DNA of 64,000 bases from CAVPWP01 sp050789285 (GTDB taxonomy: Bacteria > Pseudomonadota > Alphaproteobacteria > Rhodobacterales > Rhodobacteraceae). Positions 43,077-52,088 of the stretch are shown piece by piece; within the stretch, counting starts at the first letter, position 1, and the number at the start of each line of letters is the position of its first letter. The notes beneath the pieces are model-generated. The model was not told where the DNA came from and made no database searches. It worked only from the letters and a program-made list of their open reading frames with translations. A program made the translations under genes and the position numbers. The stretch is taken from NCBI RefSeq assembly GCF_050789285.1, contig NZ_JBOUVX010000001.1, positions 558,001-622,000 on the forward strand, given 5' to 3'.

Positions 43077-45218
43077 ATGACGGAACGCGTCGACAGGGCC
43101 GGACTTCAGGTCGCCCGCGAACTTGCCGAGTTCATCGAGGCCGAGGCGCTGCCCGGCACCGGGGTCGAGGCCGCGGCCTTCTGGGCGGGCCTCGCCGGCA
43201 TCGTGGCCGACCTCGGCGACGAGAATCGCGCGCTTCTTGACCGTCGCGAGGCGCTTCAGGCGCAGATCGACCAGTGGCACATCGCCCGCCGCAACCAGCC
43301 GCACGACCACGAGGCCTACAAGTCGTTCCTGACCGAGATCGGCTATCTCCTGCCCGAGGGCGGCGATTTCGAGATCGAGACGGCGCAGGTCGACCCCGAA
43401 ATCGCCACCGTTCCGGGGCCGCAGCTGGTGGTGCCGATCACCAACGCGCGCTATGCGCTCAACGCCGCCAACGCCCGCTGGGGGTCGCTTTACGACTGCC
43501 TTTACGGCACCGACGCGATGGGCAGCCCGGCGCCGGCGGGCGGCTATGACAAGGGGCGCGGCGCACGCGTCGTCGCGCGGGCGCGGGTGTTTCTGGACGA
43601 GGCCTTCCCGGTCGACGGCACCAGCCACGCCGACGCGCGGCGCTATCACGTCTCGGGCGGCAGGCTTCTGGTCGACGACCTGCCGCTGGTGACGCCGGGG
43701 AAGTTCGCGGGCTGGCGCGGCAATCCGAAGGCGCCCGAGGCGGTGCTCCTGGTCAACAACGGCCTGCATGTCGAGCTGGTCTTCGACCGCGCCCACCCGA
43801 TCGGCAGCCGCGACCAGGCGGGGCTGGCCGACGTGCGGCTTGAATCCGCGATCTCGGCGATCATGGACTGCGAGGATTCGGTCGCCTGCGTCGATGCCGC
43901 CGACAAGGTGGTGGCTTACCGCAACTGGCTGGGACTGATGCGGGGCGACCTGACCGAGACCTTCGAGAAGGGCGGCCGGACCGTCACCCGGGCGCTTGCT
44001 CCCGATCGCACCTATTCCGCCCCCGACGGCGGCGAGGTCACGGTGAAGGGCCGCGCGCTGATGCTGGTGCGCAACGTCGGCCACCTGATGACCAATCCCG
44101 CCATCCTCGATGCGCAGGGCCGCGAGGTGTTCGAGGGGCTTATGGATGCCGCCGTGACCACGCTGATCGCGATGCACGATCTTGCGCGCCCGGGCGGAAA
44201 CTCGGTGGCCGGCTCGGTCTATGTCGTGAAGCCCAAGATGCACGGCCCCGACGAGGTCGCCTTCGCGGCGCGCACCTTCGACCGGGTCGAGGACCTGCTG
44301 GGCCTGCCGCGCCATACCGTGAAACTCGGTATCATGGACGAGGAACGGCGCACCTCGGTGAACCTCAAGGAATGCATCCGCGCCGCGAGGCACCGCGTCT
44401 GCTTCATCAACACGGGCTTCCTCGACCGCACCGGCGACGAGATCCATACCTCGATGGAGGCGGGACCCTTCAGCCGCAAGGACTTCATCAAGCGCAAGGG
44501 CTGGATCACCGCCTACGAGAACCGCAATGTCGACATCGGGCTCGAATGCGGCTTCTCGGGCCGGGCGCAGATCGGCAAGGGCATGTGGGCGATGCCCGAC
44601 CTGATGGCCGCGATGCTGGACCAGAAGATCGAGCATCCGCGCGCGGGCGCGAACTGCGCCTGGGTGCCGTCGCCCACGGCCGCGACGCTGCACGCGCTGC
44701 ACTACCACAAGGTCGACGTCTTCGCGGTTCAGGCCAGGCTGCGCGCCGGCGGACGGCGGGCGCATGTCGACGGCATCCTCGACATTCCGCTGGCGAGCTT
44801 CCGCAAGTGGACCCCCGCGCAGATCCGCCGCGAGGTCGAGAACAATGCGCAGGGCATTCTGGGCTACGTCGTGCGCTGGATCGACCAGGGCGTGGGCTGC
44901 TCAAAAGTGCCTGACATCAACGACGTGGGTCTGATGGAAGACCGCGCGACCTGCCGGATCTCGTCGCAGCACATCGCCAACTGGCTGCACCATGGCGTCC
45001 TGTCCGAGGCCGAGGTGCGCGAGATCATGGAACGCATGGCCGAAGTCGTCGACCGGCAGAACGCGGGCGATCCCCTCTATCGCCCGATGGCGCCGGGCTT
45101 CGACAGCATTGCCTATCAGGCGGCCTGCGACCTTGTCTTCAAGGGGCGGGCGCAGCCCTCGGGCTATACCGAGCCGATCCTGCACGCACGGCGCCTGGAA
45201 CTGAAGGCGGCGGGCTGA
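43077..45218 (+). CDS. glcB: malate synthase G
   Basis: Condenses glyoxylate with acetyl-CoA to malate, for growth on C2 compounds or glycolate. It is 713 residues, the long G form (E. coli GlcB 723). The ATG at 43077 has GGAGG at 43066-43070. Signatures are SAIMDCEDSVACVDAADKV, GRALMLVRNVGHLMT, IMDEERRTSVNLKECI, INTGFLDRTGDEIHTSM and the region ANCAWVPSPTAATLHALHYH. It is a single gene with its own promoter, divergent from arsR. No isocitrate lyase gene is in the window. Confidence 0.97.
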   Translation: MTERVDRAGLQVARELAEFIEAEALPGTGVEAAAFWAGLAGIVADLGDENRALLDRREALQAQIDQWHIARRNQPHDHEAYKSFLTEIGYLLPEGGDFEIETAQVDPEIATVPGPQLVVPITNARYALNAANARWGSLYDCLYGTDAMGSPAPAGGYDKGRGARVVARARVFLDEAFPVDGTSHADARRYHVSGGRLLVDDLPLVTPGKFAGWRGNPKAPEAVLLVNNGLHVELVFDRAHPIGSRDQAGLADVRLESAISAIMDCEDSVACVDAADKVVAYRNWLGLMRGDLTETFEKGGRTVTRALAPDRTYSAPDGGEVTVKGRALMLVRNVGHLMTNPAILDAQGREVFEGLMDAAVTTLIAMHDLARPGGNSVAGSVYVVKPKMHGPDEVAFAARTFDRVEDLLGLPRHTVKLGIMDEERRTSVNLKECIRAARHRVCFINTGFLDRTGDEIHTSMEAGPFSRKDFIKRKGWITAYENRNVDIGLECGFSGRAQIGKGMWAMPDLMAAMLDQKIEHPRAGANCAWVPSPTAATLHALHYHKVDVFAVQARLRAGGRRAHVDGILDIPLASFRKWTPAQIRREVENNAQGILGYVVRWIDQGVGCSKVPDINDVGLMEDRATCRISSQHIANWLHHGVLSEAEVREIMERMAEVVDRQNAGDPLYRPMAPGFDSIAYQAACDLVFKGRAQPSGYTEPILHARRLELKAAG

Positions 45219-45264
45219 CGCCCGCCCCCCGACGCCTGTCCCTGACCCCCGGGGCGCTGGGGTT

Positions 45265-45301
45265 TCGCGCTTCGCGCGAGGATATTTCGACCAAGAAGAA
45301 C
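45265..45301 (+). repeat. hairpin-plus-box intergenic element, copy C
   Basis: TCGCGC-TTC-GCGCGA (45265-45279) is followed by GATATTTCGACCAAGAAGAA at 45281-45300. The element lies about 45 bases 3' of malate synthase, with the hairpin nearer the gene, as in copies A and E. Confidence 0.7.
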
Positions 45302-45399
45302 CCATGCGTCGGGCAGGGCGGTGCCTTTGTGCCACTTCCGCAGGCATGTGCACGGATGCAGGGCCGGTTTGCACATCATTGAGGTTTGATTTGCGTTTG

Positions 45400-45415
45400 C
45401 CACATTATATTGTGG
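45400..45415. promoter_or_regulatory. palindrome upstream of the glutamine amidotransferase-like gene
   Basis: CCACA-TTATAT-TGTGG is a perfect 5-bp inverted repeat in an AT-rich stretch 27 bases before the start codon. A possible promoter has -35 TTGAGG (45379-45384) and -10 CATTAT (45403-45408, spacer 18), so the palindrome would cover the -10. Likely an operator; regulator unknown. Confidence 0.45.
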
Positions 45416-45441
45416 AAGAAAGCGCTCAAGGGATCGCATCC

Positions 45442-46218
45442 ATGGCTCGGCCGGTCGTCGGCATCATCGGCAACAGCCTTCTGATCAACGATGAATACCC
45501 CGCCCACGCCGGCGGGACGATGAATTCCGAGGCGGTGGCCGAGGTTTCGGGCGCGCTGCCGCTTCTGATCCCGGCCGATCCGCGCTTTGTCACGGTGCCC
45601 GAACTGATCGATCATTTCGACGGGTTCCTGCTGACCGGAGGACGGCCGAACGTCCACCCCGAGGAGTACGGCGAAGAGGAAACCGCCGCCCACGGCTGCT
45701 TCGACCGCGCGCGCGATGCGATCGTGCTTCCGCTGGTGCGCGCCTGCGTCGAGCGCGGGCAGCCCTTCCTTGCGATCTGCCGGGGCTTTCAGGAGGTGAA
45801 CGTCGCCATGGGCGGATCGCTTCACCCCGAGATCCGCGATCTGCCGGGGCGCATGAACCACCGGATGCCCCCCGACGGCACGCTGGAAGAGAAGTTCGAA
45901 CTGCGGCACGAGGTCAGCTTCGCCCCGGGCGGTGTCTTCCACCGCCTGATGGGCGCCGAGCGGGTACGCACGAACACCCTGCACGGGCAGGGCATCAAGA
46001 CGCCCGGCGGGCGCATCGTCATCGACGGCTGGGCCGACGACGGCACGCCCGAGGCGATCTATGTCGAGGGCGCGCCGGGGTTCACCCTTGGGGTGCAGTG
46101 GCATCCCGAGTGGAACGCGGGCACCGACCCGGTCTCGCGTCCGCTGTTCGAGGCCTTTGGCGAGGCGCTGCGCGCCTGGTCCGCCGGGCAGCGCCCGGCG
46201 CGGCTCAAAAGCGCCTGA
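45442..46218 (+). CDS. gamma-glutamyl-gamma-aminobutyrate hydrolase family protein
   Basis: Class I glutamine amidotransferase-like hydrolase, 258 residues from ATG 45442 (AAGGGA upstream); a longer open frame is not homologous. The nucleophile Cys113 lies in FLAICRGFQEVNVAMGG, and the His/Glu pair in LGVQWHPEW. The FLLTGGRPNVHPEEYG segment is typical of PuuD and peptidase C26 proteins. PuuD frees GABA in putrescine breakdown, but no other puu gene is near, so the substrate is not certain. Confidence 0.88.
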   Translation: MARPVVGIIGNSLLINDEYPAHAGGTMNSEAVAEVSGALPLLIPADPRFVTVPELIDHFDGFLLTGGRPNVHPEEYGEEETAAHGCFDRARDAIVLPLVRACVERGQPFLAICRGFQEVNVAMGGSLHPEIRDLPGRMNHRMPPDGTLEEKFELRHEVSFAPGGVFHRLMGAERVRTNTLHGQGIKTPGGRIVIDGWADDGTPEAIYVEGAPGFTLGVQWHPEWNAGTDPVSRPLFEAFGEALRAWSAGQRPARLKSA

Positions 46219-46222
46219 GACG

Positions 46223-46759
46223 TCATTTCACCCGGTAGCTCACCTGCACGAACCCCGGCGGGATCGATCGCACGGCGACGAGGTCAAGGTCGATGTCCCG
46301 CGCAAGGCCGCCGAACAACGGCTTGCCCGCGCCGATCAAGACCGGGGCCACGGTGACGACCATGTCGGTGATCAGGCGCGCCTCGAGGAAGGCCCGGATC
46401 ACCTGGCCGCCGTCGACATAGACCCGCCGCCAGCCGCGGCCGTCCAGCCCGGCCATGAGGTCGGCCGGCGCGGCCGCGCTGACCTCGACGCGGTCGCGCA
46501 GCGCCTCCGGAATGTCGGAAGAAGCAAGGCTCCGGCTCATCACCACGACCGGCACGGGATAGGGCCACGCGCCGCCGAAGCCCAACACCGTCTGGAAGCT
46601 GGTGCGCCCCATGACGATGCCGTCGACGCTGTCGATGAAGGCCTGGTAGCCCGTATCGGCACCGCCGCCATCGTGCTTCATCAGCCAGTCGAGGCTGTCG
46701 TCGGTCCGCGCGATGAACCCGTCAAGGGAGGTGGCGATGAAGACATGGCCGGTGATCAT
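46223..46759 (-). CDS. RibD C-terminal / dihydrofolate reductase family protein
   Basis: A 178-residue Rossmann-like reductase domain. The start at ATG 46759 has AAGGAT upstream; the frame beyond it is a shadow. FIATSLDGFIAR opens the domain, followed by DGIVMGRTSFQTVLGFG and a VYVDGGQVIRAFLEARLITD segment that binds NADPH. Families of this sort act in folate or riboflavin metabolism or are orphan reductases; a specific role is not known. It converges with the preceding gene four bases away. Confidence 0.85.
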   Translation of the reverse strand: MITGHVFIATSLDGFIARTDDSLDWLMKHDGGGADTGYQAFIDSVDGIVMGRTSFQTVLGFGGAWPYPVPVVVMSRSLASSDIPEALRDRVEVSAAAPADLMAGLDGRGWRRVYVDGGQVIRAFLEARLITDMVVTVAPVLIGAGKPLFGGLARDIDLDLVAVRSIPPGFVQVSYRVK

Positions 46760-46844
46760 GGCGGGGATCCTTTCGGGACAGGGCCTTCCGGTTTGACCCC
46801 GCGCCCCGAGTCGGGCGAGGTTTGGGGCAGGTCGCGGAGGACTC

Positions 46845-47387
46845 ATGATGCACATTCTGATCGGCTACGCCACGAGCGAGGGACAGACACGGAAGATCGC
46901 CGAGTTCGCGGCGGACCACCTTGGCGCGAAAGGCCACGCCGTCGAACTCCGGTCGCTCGACGACGCGGGCGGGGTTGAACCGGGCCGCTTCGACGGCGTG
47001 ATCCTGGCGGGATCGGTCCACGTGGGCGGCTATCAGAAGGCGCTGACCGACTTCGCGCGCACCCATGCCGCCGCGCTCAACGCCGAGCGCGATCTGTTCC
47101 TGTCGGTCTCGCTGACGGCGGCCGGGGACGTGGCCGAGGACTGGGAGGGACTGCGAAGGATCATCGACCGCTTCGTGGCCGACACCGGCTGGACACCTGA
47201 CCGGATCGAGCATGTGGCGGGCGCCTTCCGCTTCACCGAATACTCGCTCTTCCAGGCCTGGGCGATGCGCAAGATCGCGAAGGCGCGCGACCCGGGCATC
47301 GACACGCGTTCCGACACCGAATACACCGACTGGGACAAGCTGGCCGAGGTTCTCGACGACTGGGCGGGATCTCTGGCGGCGGCATAG
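46845..47387 (+). CDS. HemG-like flavodoxin-domain protein
   Basis: A 180-residue flavoprotein. ILIGYATSEGQTRKIAEFAAD is the FMN phosphate loop region, and the segments VILAGSVHVGGY, RFTEYSLFQAWAMRKI and EYTDWDKLAEV follow the layout of E. coli HemG, the quinone-dependent protoporphyrinogen dehydrogenase. GGAGG precedes two tandem ATGs. Whether it oxidises protoporphyrinogen is inferred from this resemblance. The sugar isomerase gene follows nine bases later, likely in one transcript. Confidence 0.8.
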   Translation: MMHILIGYATSEGQTRKIAEFAADHLGAKGHAVELRSLDDAGGVEPGRFDGVILAGSVHVGGYQKALTDFARTHAAALNAERDLFLSVSLTAAGDVAEDWEGLRRIIDRFVADTGWTPDRIEHVAGAFRFTEYSLFQAWAMRKIAKARDPGIDTRSDTEYTDWDKLAEVLDDWAGSLAAA

Positions 47388-47396
47388 GAGACGGCG

Positions 47397-48080
47397 ATGA
47401 AACGGTCGCGCATCAACGAGATCATGGTGGCGGCCGACGCGATGATCCGCGGCCACGGCTTCGTGTTGCCGCCCTTCGCGTACTGGACGCCGGACGAGTT
47501 CCGCGCCCGTACGGACGCCCGCCGGATCGTCGAGGCGCGCATGGGCTGGGACATCACCGACTACGGCCAGGGCGATTTCGATCGGCTGGGCCTGTTCCTG
47601 TTCACGCTGCGCAACGGATCCCTCGCAGATCTCGAGCGTGGGCGTGGGATGGTCTATGCCGAGAAGCTGCTGATTTCGCGGCAGGACCAGATCAGCCCGG
47701 TGCACACCCATGTGATCAAGTCCGAGGACATCATCAACCGCGGCGGCGCGACGCTCGCGATCGAGCTGTTCGGATCGGACGCTGCGGGCGGCTTCGACGG
47801 CGACCGGGGCGGGATGGTGCGTTGCGACGGGATCGACCGTCCCTTCAGTCCCGGCGAGGTGCTGCTGCTTGAACCCGGTGAAAGCGTCACCCTCATGCCC
47901 GGCGACTGGCACGCCTTCTGGGGGGAAGGCGGCGACGTCCTGATCGGCGAGGTGTCGACCGTGAACGACGACCTGACCGACAACATCTTCCGCGAGCCCA
48001 TCGGCCGCTTCGCCGAGGTCGAGGAAGACGAGGCCCCAAGGCACTTGCTGGTCAGCGACTACGACCGCTGGCTGGGCTGA
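47397..48080 (+). CDS. D-lyxose/D-mannose isomerase family protein
   Basis: A 227-residue cupin-type enzyme. The metal site reads PVHTHVIKSEDI (two His, Lys, Glu) and GDWHAFWG (His). It follows the pattern of D-lyxose ketol-isomerase (E. coli Z5688-like), which interconverts D-lyxose and D-xylulose or D-mannose and D-fructose. It starts nine bases after the HemG-like gene. No pentose transporter or kinase is near, so the physiological sugar is uncertain. Confidence 0.85.
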   Translation: MKRSRINEIMVAADAMIRGHGFVLPPFAYWTPDEFRARTDARRIVEARMGWDITDYGQGDFDRLGLFLFTLRNGSLADLERGRGMVYAEKLLISRQDQISPVHTHVIKSEDIINRGGATLAIELFGSDAAGGFDGDRGGMVRCDGIDRPFSPGEVLLLEPGESVTLMPGDWHAFWGEGGDVLIGEVSTVNDDLTDNIFREPIGRFAEVEEDEAPRHLLVSDYDRWLG

Positions 48081-48098
48081 GGGTCGCGCCTCCGGCCG

Positions 48099-48144
48099 TT
48101 CTTCTTGGGAAAAATATCCCGGGGGTCCGGGGGCTGGCCCCCGG
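48099..48144 (-). repeat. hairpin-plus-box intergenic element, copy D
   Basis: On the minus strand: hairpin CCGGGGGC-CA-GCCCCCGG (48144 to 48127), followed by a box of the form ATATTTTTCCCAAGAAGAA (to 48099). It lies 16 bases 3' of the GNAT gene (stop at 48160) and separates it from the convergent isomerase gene. Confidence 0.75.
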
Positions 48145-48159
48145 TCCGCGGCGTCAGGG

Positions 48160-48615
48160 TCAAAGCGTCACTTCCATCGCGAAGCGTTCGAGCAGGACGC
48201 CGCCGCGCTCGGTCTCCTCGCGCGCGACCACTTGCCATCCCCGCCGTTCCAGAAAGCGTCGGGCGAGGTGGCTTGCATGCGTCGTCAAGCGGCGGCGTCC
48301 CTCGGCCCGCGCGTGGGCGAGCATGCGGTCGTAGAGCGCCGGGGCGGTCGGCCCGCGCCGCGCCGCGGGCCGGACGAAGAACAGGTCGAGATGGCCGTCG
48401 ATGTAGGTCAGGAAGCCGTCGAGCCCGGTCGCGCCTGCGTCGACCCAGGTCGTACCGCCAAGGACCCGGTCGGGCCACCAGTCCTCCATTCCGTCGGACG
48501 GCACCCAGGCCCGGCGCTGAACCTCGGTATAGAACGGCGTGGCCCCGATCCGGACGGCGTCGCGATAGATCGCATAGGTCAGGGCGACCTCGTCGGGGCG
48601 CAGGGCCCGGATCAC
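48160..48615 (-). CDS. GNAT family N-acetyltransferase
   Basis: A 151-residue acyl-CoA-dependent transferase. HLDLFFVRPAARRGPTAPAL is the strand-loop that binds the CoA pyrophosphate, although the usual RxxGxG/A is degraded to RRGPTA. LTTHASHLARRFLERRGWQVV is the following alpha/beta region. It overlaps kynU by four bases and is read after it, so a link to tryptophan or kynurenine products is possible but unproven. Confidence 0.85.
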   Translation of the reverse strand: MIRALRPDEVALTYAIYRDAVRIGATPFYTEVQRRAWVPSDGMEDWWPDRVLGGTTWVDAGATGLDGFLTYIDGHLDLFFVRPAARRGPTAPALYDRMLAHARAEGRRRLTTHASHLARRFLERRGWQVVAREETERGGVLLERFAMEVTL

Positions 48616-49814
48616 GTCACGGCGGCGCGTCGGCGGTAATCGTCGCGGTCCCAGAGCGCGTTGGTCATCACGTCTTCGAGGATCGCCACGGCGCGCATCA
48701 CGTCGCCTTCGCCGATGTAAAGCGGCGTGAAGCCGAAGCGCAGCACGTCCGGCGCGCGGAAATCGCCGATCACGCCGCGCGCGATCAGCGCCTGCATGAT
48801 CGCGTAGCCTTCGCGATGACGGAAGCTGACCTGGCTGCCGCGCGCTTCGGGGTCGCGGGGGGAATGCAGCGCAAGGTCGGGGCAGCGCGCCTCGACCTCG
48901 GCGATGAACAGCTGCGTGAGTTCGATCGACCGGGCGCGCACGTCGCGCATGTCGGCCATGTCCCAGACGTCGAGCGCGGCGTCGAGCGCGGCAATCTGCA
49001 GGATCGGCGGCGTGCCCACCCGCATCCGGTCGATCCCGCGCCCGGCGCGGTAGTCAAGGTCGAAGGCGAAGGGCGCCGCGTGCCCCAGCCAGCCCGACAG
49101 GGCGGGGCGGGCCACCTCGGCGTGTTCGGGGGCGACATAGATGAAGGCCGGCGCGCCCGGTCCGCCGTTGAGGTACTTGTAGGTGCAGCCCACGGCGAAG
49201 TCGGCGCGCCCCCCGGTCACGTCGACAGGCAACGCGCCCGCGGAATGGGCAAGGTCCCAGATCGCCAAAGCGCCCGCGGCATGGGCCCGTTCGGTCAGCC
49301 GCGCGATATCGTGCCTGCGGCCGGTGCGGTAGTCGACCTCGGTCAGCATCAGCACGGCAAGCTCGTCGGTGATCGCGTCCGCGACCGCGTCGGGGGCGAC
49401 GACGCGCAGCTCGTGGCCCCGGTCAAGCGTCCGCACCAATCCGTCCGCCATGTAAAGATCGCTTGGGAAGTTGCCGGAATCGCTCAGGATTACCCTGCGC
49501 CCTGGCCGCATCTCAAGCGCCGAAGCAAGCGCCTGATAGACCTTGACCGACAGCGTGTCGCCAAGAACGACGGTGCCCGGCGCCGCGCCGATCAGCGGCG
49601 CGATGCGGTCGGCCACGCGGCGGGGGGCGTCCATCCATCCGGCGCGGTTCCAGCCGGTGATGAGCATCTCGCCCCATTCCTCGCGCATCATCGCGGCGAC
49701 CCGTTCGGTGGCGTGAACCGGCAGCGGCCCCAGCGAATTGCCGTCAAGGTAGGTCACCCCGTCGGGCAGGTGGAAGCGGGCGCGCGTGGCGTTGAAGTCG
49801 GTCGAGCGTGTCAT
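48612..49814 (-). CDS. kynU: kynureninase
   Basis: PLP enzyme that hydrolyses L-kynurenine to anthranilate and L-alanine. It is 400 residues. YLDGNSLGPLP is the N-terminal signature, LAHSAGALPVDV follows Asp of the PLP site, and the Schiff-base Lys lies in VGCTYKYLNGGPG. The start ATG 49814 is divergent from the next gene by 74 bases. Of the kynurenine pathway only this gene is here; kynA and kynB are not seen. Confidence 0.94.
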   Translation of the reverse strand: MTRSTDFNATRARFHLPDGVTYLDGNSLGPLPVHATERVAAMMREEWGEMLITGWNRAGWMDAPRRVADRIAPLIGAAPGTVVLGDTLSVKVYQALASALEMRPGRRVILSDSGNFPSDLYMADGLVRTLDRGHELRVVAPDAVADAITDELAVLMLTEVDYRTGRRHDIARLTERAHAAGALAIWDLAHSAGALPVDVTGGRADFAVGCTYKYLNGGPGAPAFIYVAPEHAEVARPALSGWLGHAAPFAFDLDYRAGRGIDRMRVGTPPILQIAALDAALDVWDMADMRDVRARSIELTQLFIAEVEARCPDLALHSPRDPEARGSQVSFRHREGYAIMQALIARGVIGDFRAPDVLRFGFTPLYIGEGDVMRAVAILEDVMTNALWDRDDYRRRAAVT

Positions 49815-49888
49815 GCCCCCGTTCTATCGCGCCCGTGCGGCGCGACAAGCGGTCTGGTGCGGTCGGGCAGGTCTGGTATCGTCGCGGC

Positions 49889-50338
49889 ATGAAGTTCGTC
49901 GACCTTCCCCCCGTCTGGCTTGCAGCTTTCCTTGCCCTGGCCTGGGTGCAAGCCGACCGCTTTTCCTTCGGGCTCGGTTTCGGCGGCGGCTGGGCAGGAT
50001 TCCTGGGCGGGCTTCTGGTCGGCGGTGGCGTCCTCCTGATGCTTCTGGCGGTAGCCGAGTTCCGCCGCCGCCGCACCACCGTGATCCCCCACCGCGAGGC
50101 CGATGCCATGGTGACAAGCGGCATCTATGCGCGCACGCGCAACCCGATCTACCTGGGAGACGCGATGGTGCTGGCCGGCCTGATTCTCTACTGGAACGCG
50201 GTTTTGTCGCTGCCGCTGATCCCGATCTTCGTCTGGCTGATCGAGCGGCGATTCATCATCCCCGAGGAAGACCGCCTGCGCCGCAAGTTCCGCGCCGACT
50301 TCGCGCGCTATGAAGCGAGGGTGCGACGGTGGCTCTGA
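49889..50338 (+). CDS. isoprenylcysteine carboxyl methyltransferase (ICMT) family protein
   Basis: A 149-residue integral membrane methyltransferase-type protein with about four hydrophobic segments. GIYARTRNPIYLGDAM is the conserved SAM-binding helix turn, and RRFIIPEEDRLRRKF the following part. The start is ATG 49889 (MKFVDLPP); the frame upstream is the shadow of kynU. Bacterial ICMT-like proteins methylate various lipids or small molecules; substrate here unknown. Confidence 0.85.
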   Translation: MKFVDLPPVWLAAFLALAWVQADRFSFGLGFGGGWAGFLGGLLVGGGVLLMLLAVAEFRRRRTTVIPHREADAMVTSGIYARTRNPIYLGDAMVLAGLILYWNAVLSLPLIPIFVWLIERRFIIPEEDRLRRKFRADFARYEARVRRWL

Positions 50339-50410
50339 TCGGCGCCATCTGGGGTATTTCGCCACGATTTCCAGTTACGCAAAGGATTGCATGACGTCTC
50401 AATCCACGCT

Positions 50411-50429
50411 TGTGCAACATTGTTGCGCA
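50411..50429. promoter_or_regulatory. palindrome upstream of pntA
   Basis: TGTGCAAC-ATT-GTTGCGCA is an inverted repeat matching at 7 of 8 pairs, located about 70-88 bases before the pntA start. It is the clearest symmetric site in the pntA upstream region. It could bind a redox or NADPH-responsive regulator; not assigned. Confidence 0.45.
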
Positions 50430-50498
50430 GGGTATGGGACAGAACGCCTCATGGAACCAGATGCGGCTTTGGCTGCCAGCAACGGGGGAAGACACCAG

Positions 50499-52073
50499 GT
50501 GAAGATCGGAGCACCGAAAGAGGTATTCGAGGGCGAGGCGCGCGTCGCCATGACCCCCGACAGCGCGCTTCAGTTGCAGAAGCTTGGCTATGACTGCGTG
50601 ATCGAATCGGGCGCGGGCCAGGCGGCCGGGTTCTCGGACGAGGCGTACAAGGCTGCCGGCGTGGAGGTCGTGAAGACCGCCGCCGCCTTGTGGAAGGCCG
50701 CCGACGTGGTCGCCAAGGTCCGCCCGCCGACGGATACCGAGGCCAAGCGCCTGCGCGAGGGCCAGACGCTGATCTCGTTCTTCTGGCCGGCGCAGAACGA
50801 GGCGCTGATGGAGATCGCCAGGTCGAAGGGCGCCAACGCCATCGCCATGGACATGGTGCCGCGCATCAGCCGGGCGCAGAAGATGGACGCGCTGTCGTCG
50901 ATGGCCAACATCGCCGGCTACCGCGCCGTCATCGAGGCGGGCAACAACTTCGGCCGCTTCTTCACCGGGCAGGTGACGGCGGCGGGCAAGGTGCCGCCCG
51001 CCAAGGTGCTGGTGGTGGGTGCGGGCGTCGCGGGCCTTGCCGCGATCGGCACCGCGACCTCGCTTGGCGCGATCACCTATGCCTTCGACGTGCGTCCCGA
51101 AGTGGCCGAGCAGATCGAATCGATGGGGGCCGAGTTCGTCTATCTCGACTTCGAAGACAAGACGCAGGACGGCGCCGCGACCGGCGGCTATGCCGCGCCC
51201 TCGAGCCCCGAGTTCCGCGAAAAGCAGCTTGAGAAGTTCCGCGAGCTTGCGCCGGAGATGGACATCGTCATCACCACCGCGCTGATCCCGGGCCGGCCCG
51301 CGCCGAAGCTCTGGACCGAGGACATGGTCGCGATGATGAAACGCGGCTCGGTCATCGTCGACCTCGCCGCCGAACGGGGCGGCAACTGCGACCTGACGGT
51401 ACCCGACCAGAAGATCGTGACCGACAACGGCGTGACCATCGTCGGCTACACGGACTTCCCCAGCCGCATGGCGTCCCAGGCCTCGACGCTTTACTCGACC
51501 AACATCCGCCACATGATGACGGATCTCACGCCCGGCAAGGACGGGATGGTCTTCCACAACATGGAGGACGACGTGATCCGCGGCGCGACCGTGACCTATC
51601 AGGGCGCGATCACCTTCCCGCCGCCTCCGCCCAAGGTGCAGGCCATCGCCGCCGCGCCGAAGAAGGAAAAGCCGAAGGAACTGACGCCGGAGGAGAAGCG
51701 CGCGCAGGAACTCGCGGCCTTCCGCAAGGAAACCAAGACGCAGGTCGGCCTGCTGGCCGCCGGCGGCGCGCTTCTGCTGGCCGTGGGACTTGTCGCGCCG
51801 GCCAGCTTCATGCAGCACTTCATCGTCTTCGTGCTGTCGGTCTTCGTGGGCTTCCAGGTGATCTGGAACGTCAGCCACAGCCTGCACACGCCGCTCATGG
51901 CGGTCACGAACGCGATCTCGTCGATCATCATCCTGGGCGCGGTGATCCAGATCGGATCCTCTTCGCTTCTGGTGACGCTGCTCGCGGCGCTTGCCGTGCT
52001 GATGGCGGCGGTCAACATCTTCGGTGGCTTCCTCGTGACCCGGCGCATGCTCGCCATGTTCCAGAAATCGTAA
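50499..52073 (+). CDS. pntA: NAD(P) transhydrogenase subunit alpha
   Basis: Alpha subunit of the proton-pumping transhydrogenase that makes NADPH from NADH with the proton gradient. I prefer GTG 50499 (MKIGAPKEVFEGEARVAM), with GGGGGA about nine bases upstream; an in-frame ATG at 50451 would add 16 residues. Domain I has VVGAGVAGLAAIGTATSLGA for NAD binding and the mobile loop NIRHMMTDLTPG region. The last about 120 residues hold four membrane helices. The single-polypeptide form has 524 residues. pntB follows 15 bases later. Confidence 0.93.
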   Translation: MKIGAPKEVFEGEARVAMTPDSALQLQKLGYDCVIESGAGQAAGFSDEAYKAAGVEVVKTAAALWKAADVVAKVRPPTDTEAKRLREGQTLISFFWPAQNEALMEIARSKGANAIAMDMVPRISRAQKMDALSSMANIAGYRAVIEAGNNFGRFFTGQVTAAGKVPPAKVLVVGAGVAGLAAIGTATSLGAITYAFDVRPEVAEQIESMGAEFVYLDFEDKTQDGAATGGYAAPSSPEFREKQLEKFRELAPEMDIVITTALIPGRPAPKLWTEDMVAMMKRGSVIVDLAAERGGNCDLTVPDQKIVTDNGVTIVGYTDFPSRMASQASTLYSTNIRHMMTDLTPGKDGMVFHNMEDDVIRGATVTYQGAITFPPPPPKVQAIAAAPKKEKPKELTPEEKRAQELAAFRKETKTQVGLLAAGGALLLAVGLVAPASFMQHFIVFVLSVFVGFQVIWNVSHSLHTPLMAVTNAISSIIILGAVIQIGSSSLLVTLLAALAVLMAAVNIFGGFLVTRRMLAMFQKS

Positions 52074-52088
52074 AGAGAGGCAGGAACG

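Noticed and set aside
46223..48080. Possible sugar or heme operon from the reductase, HemG-like and isomerase genes
   Set aside because: The reductase is on the other strand and the other two have no common pathway; only their co-transcription is plausible.
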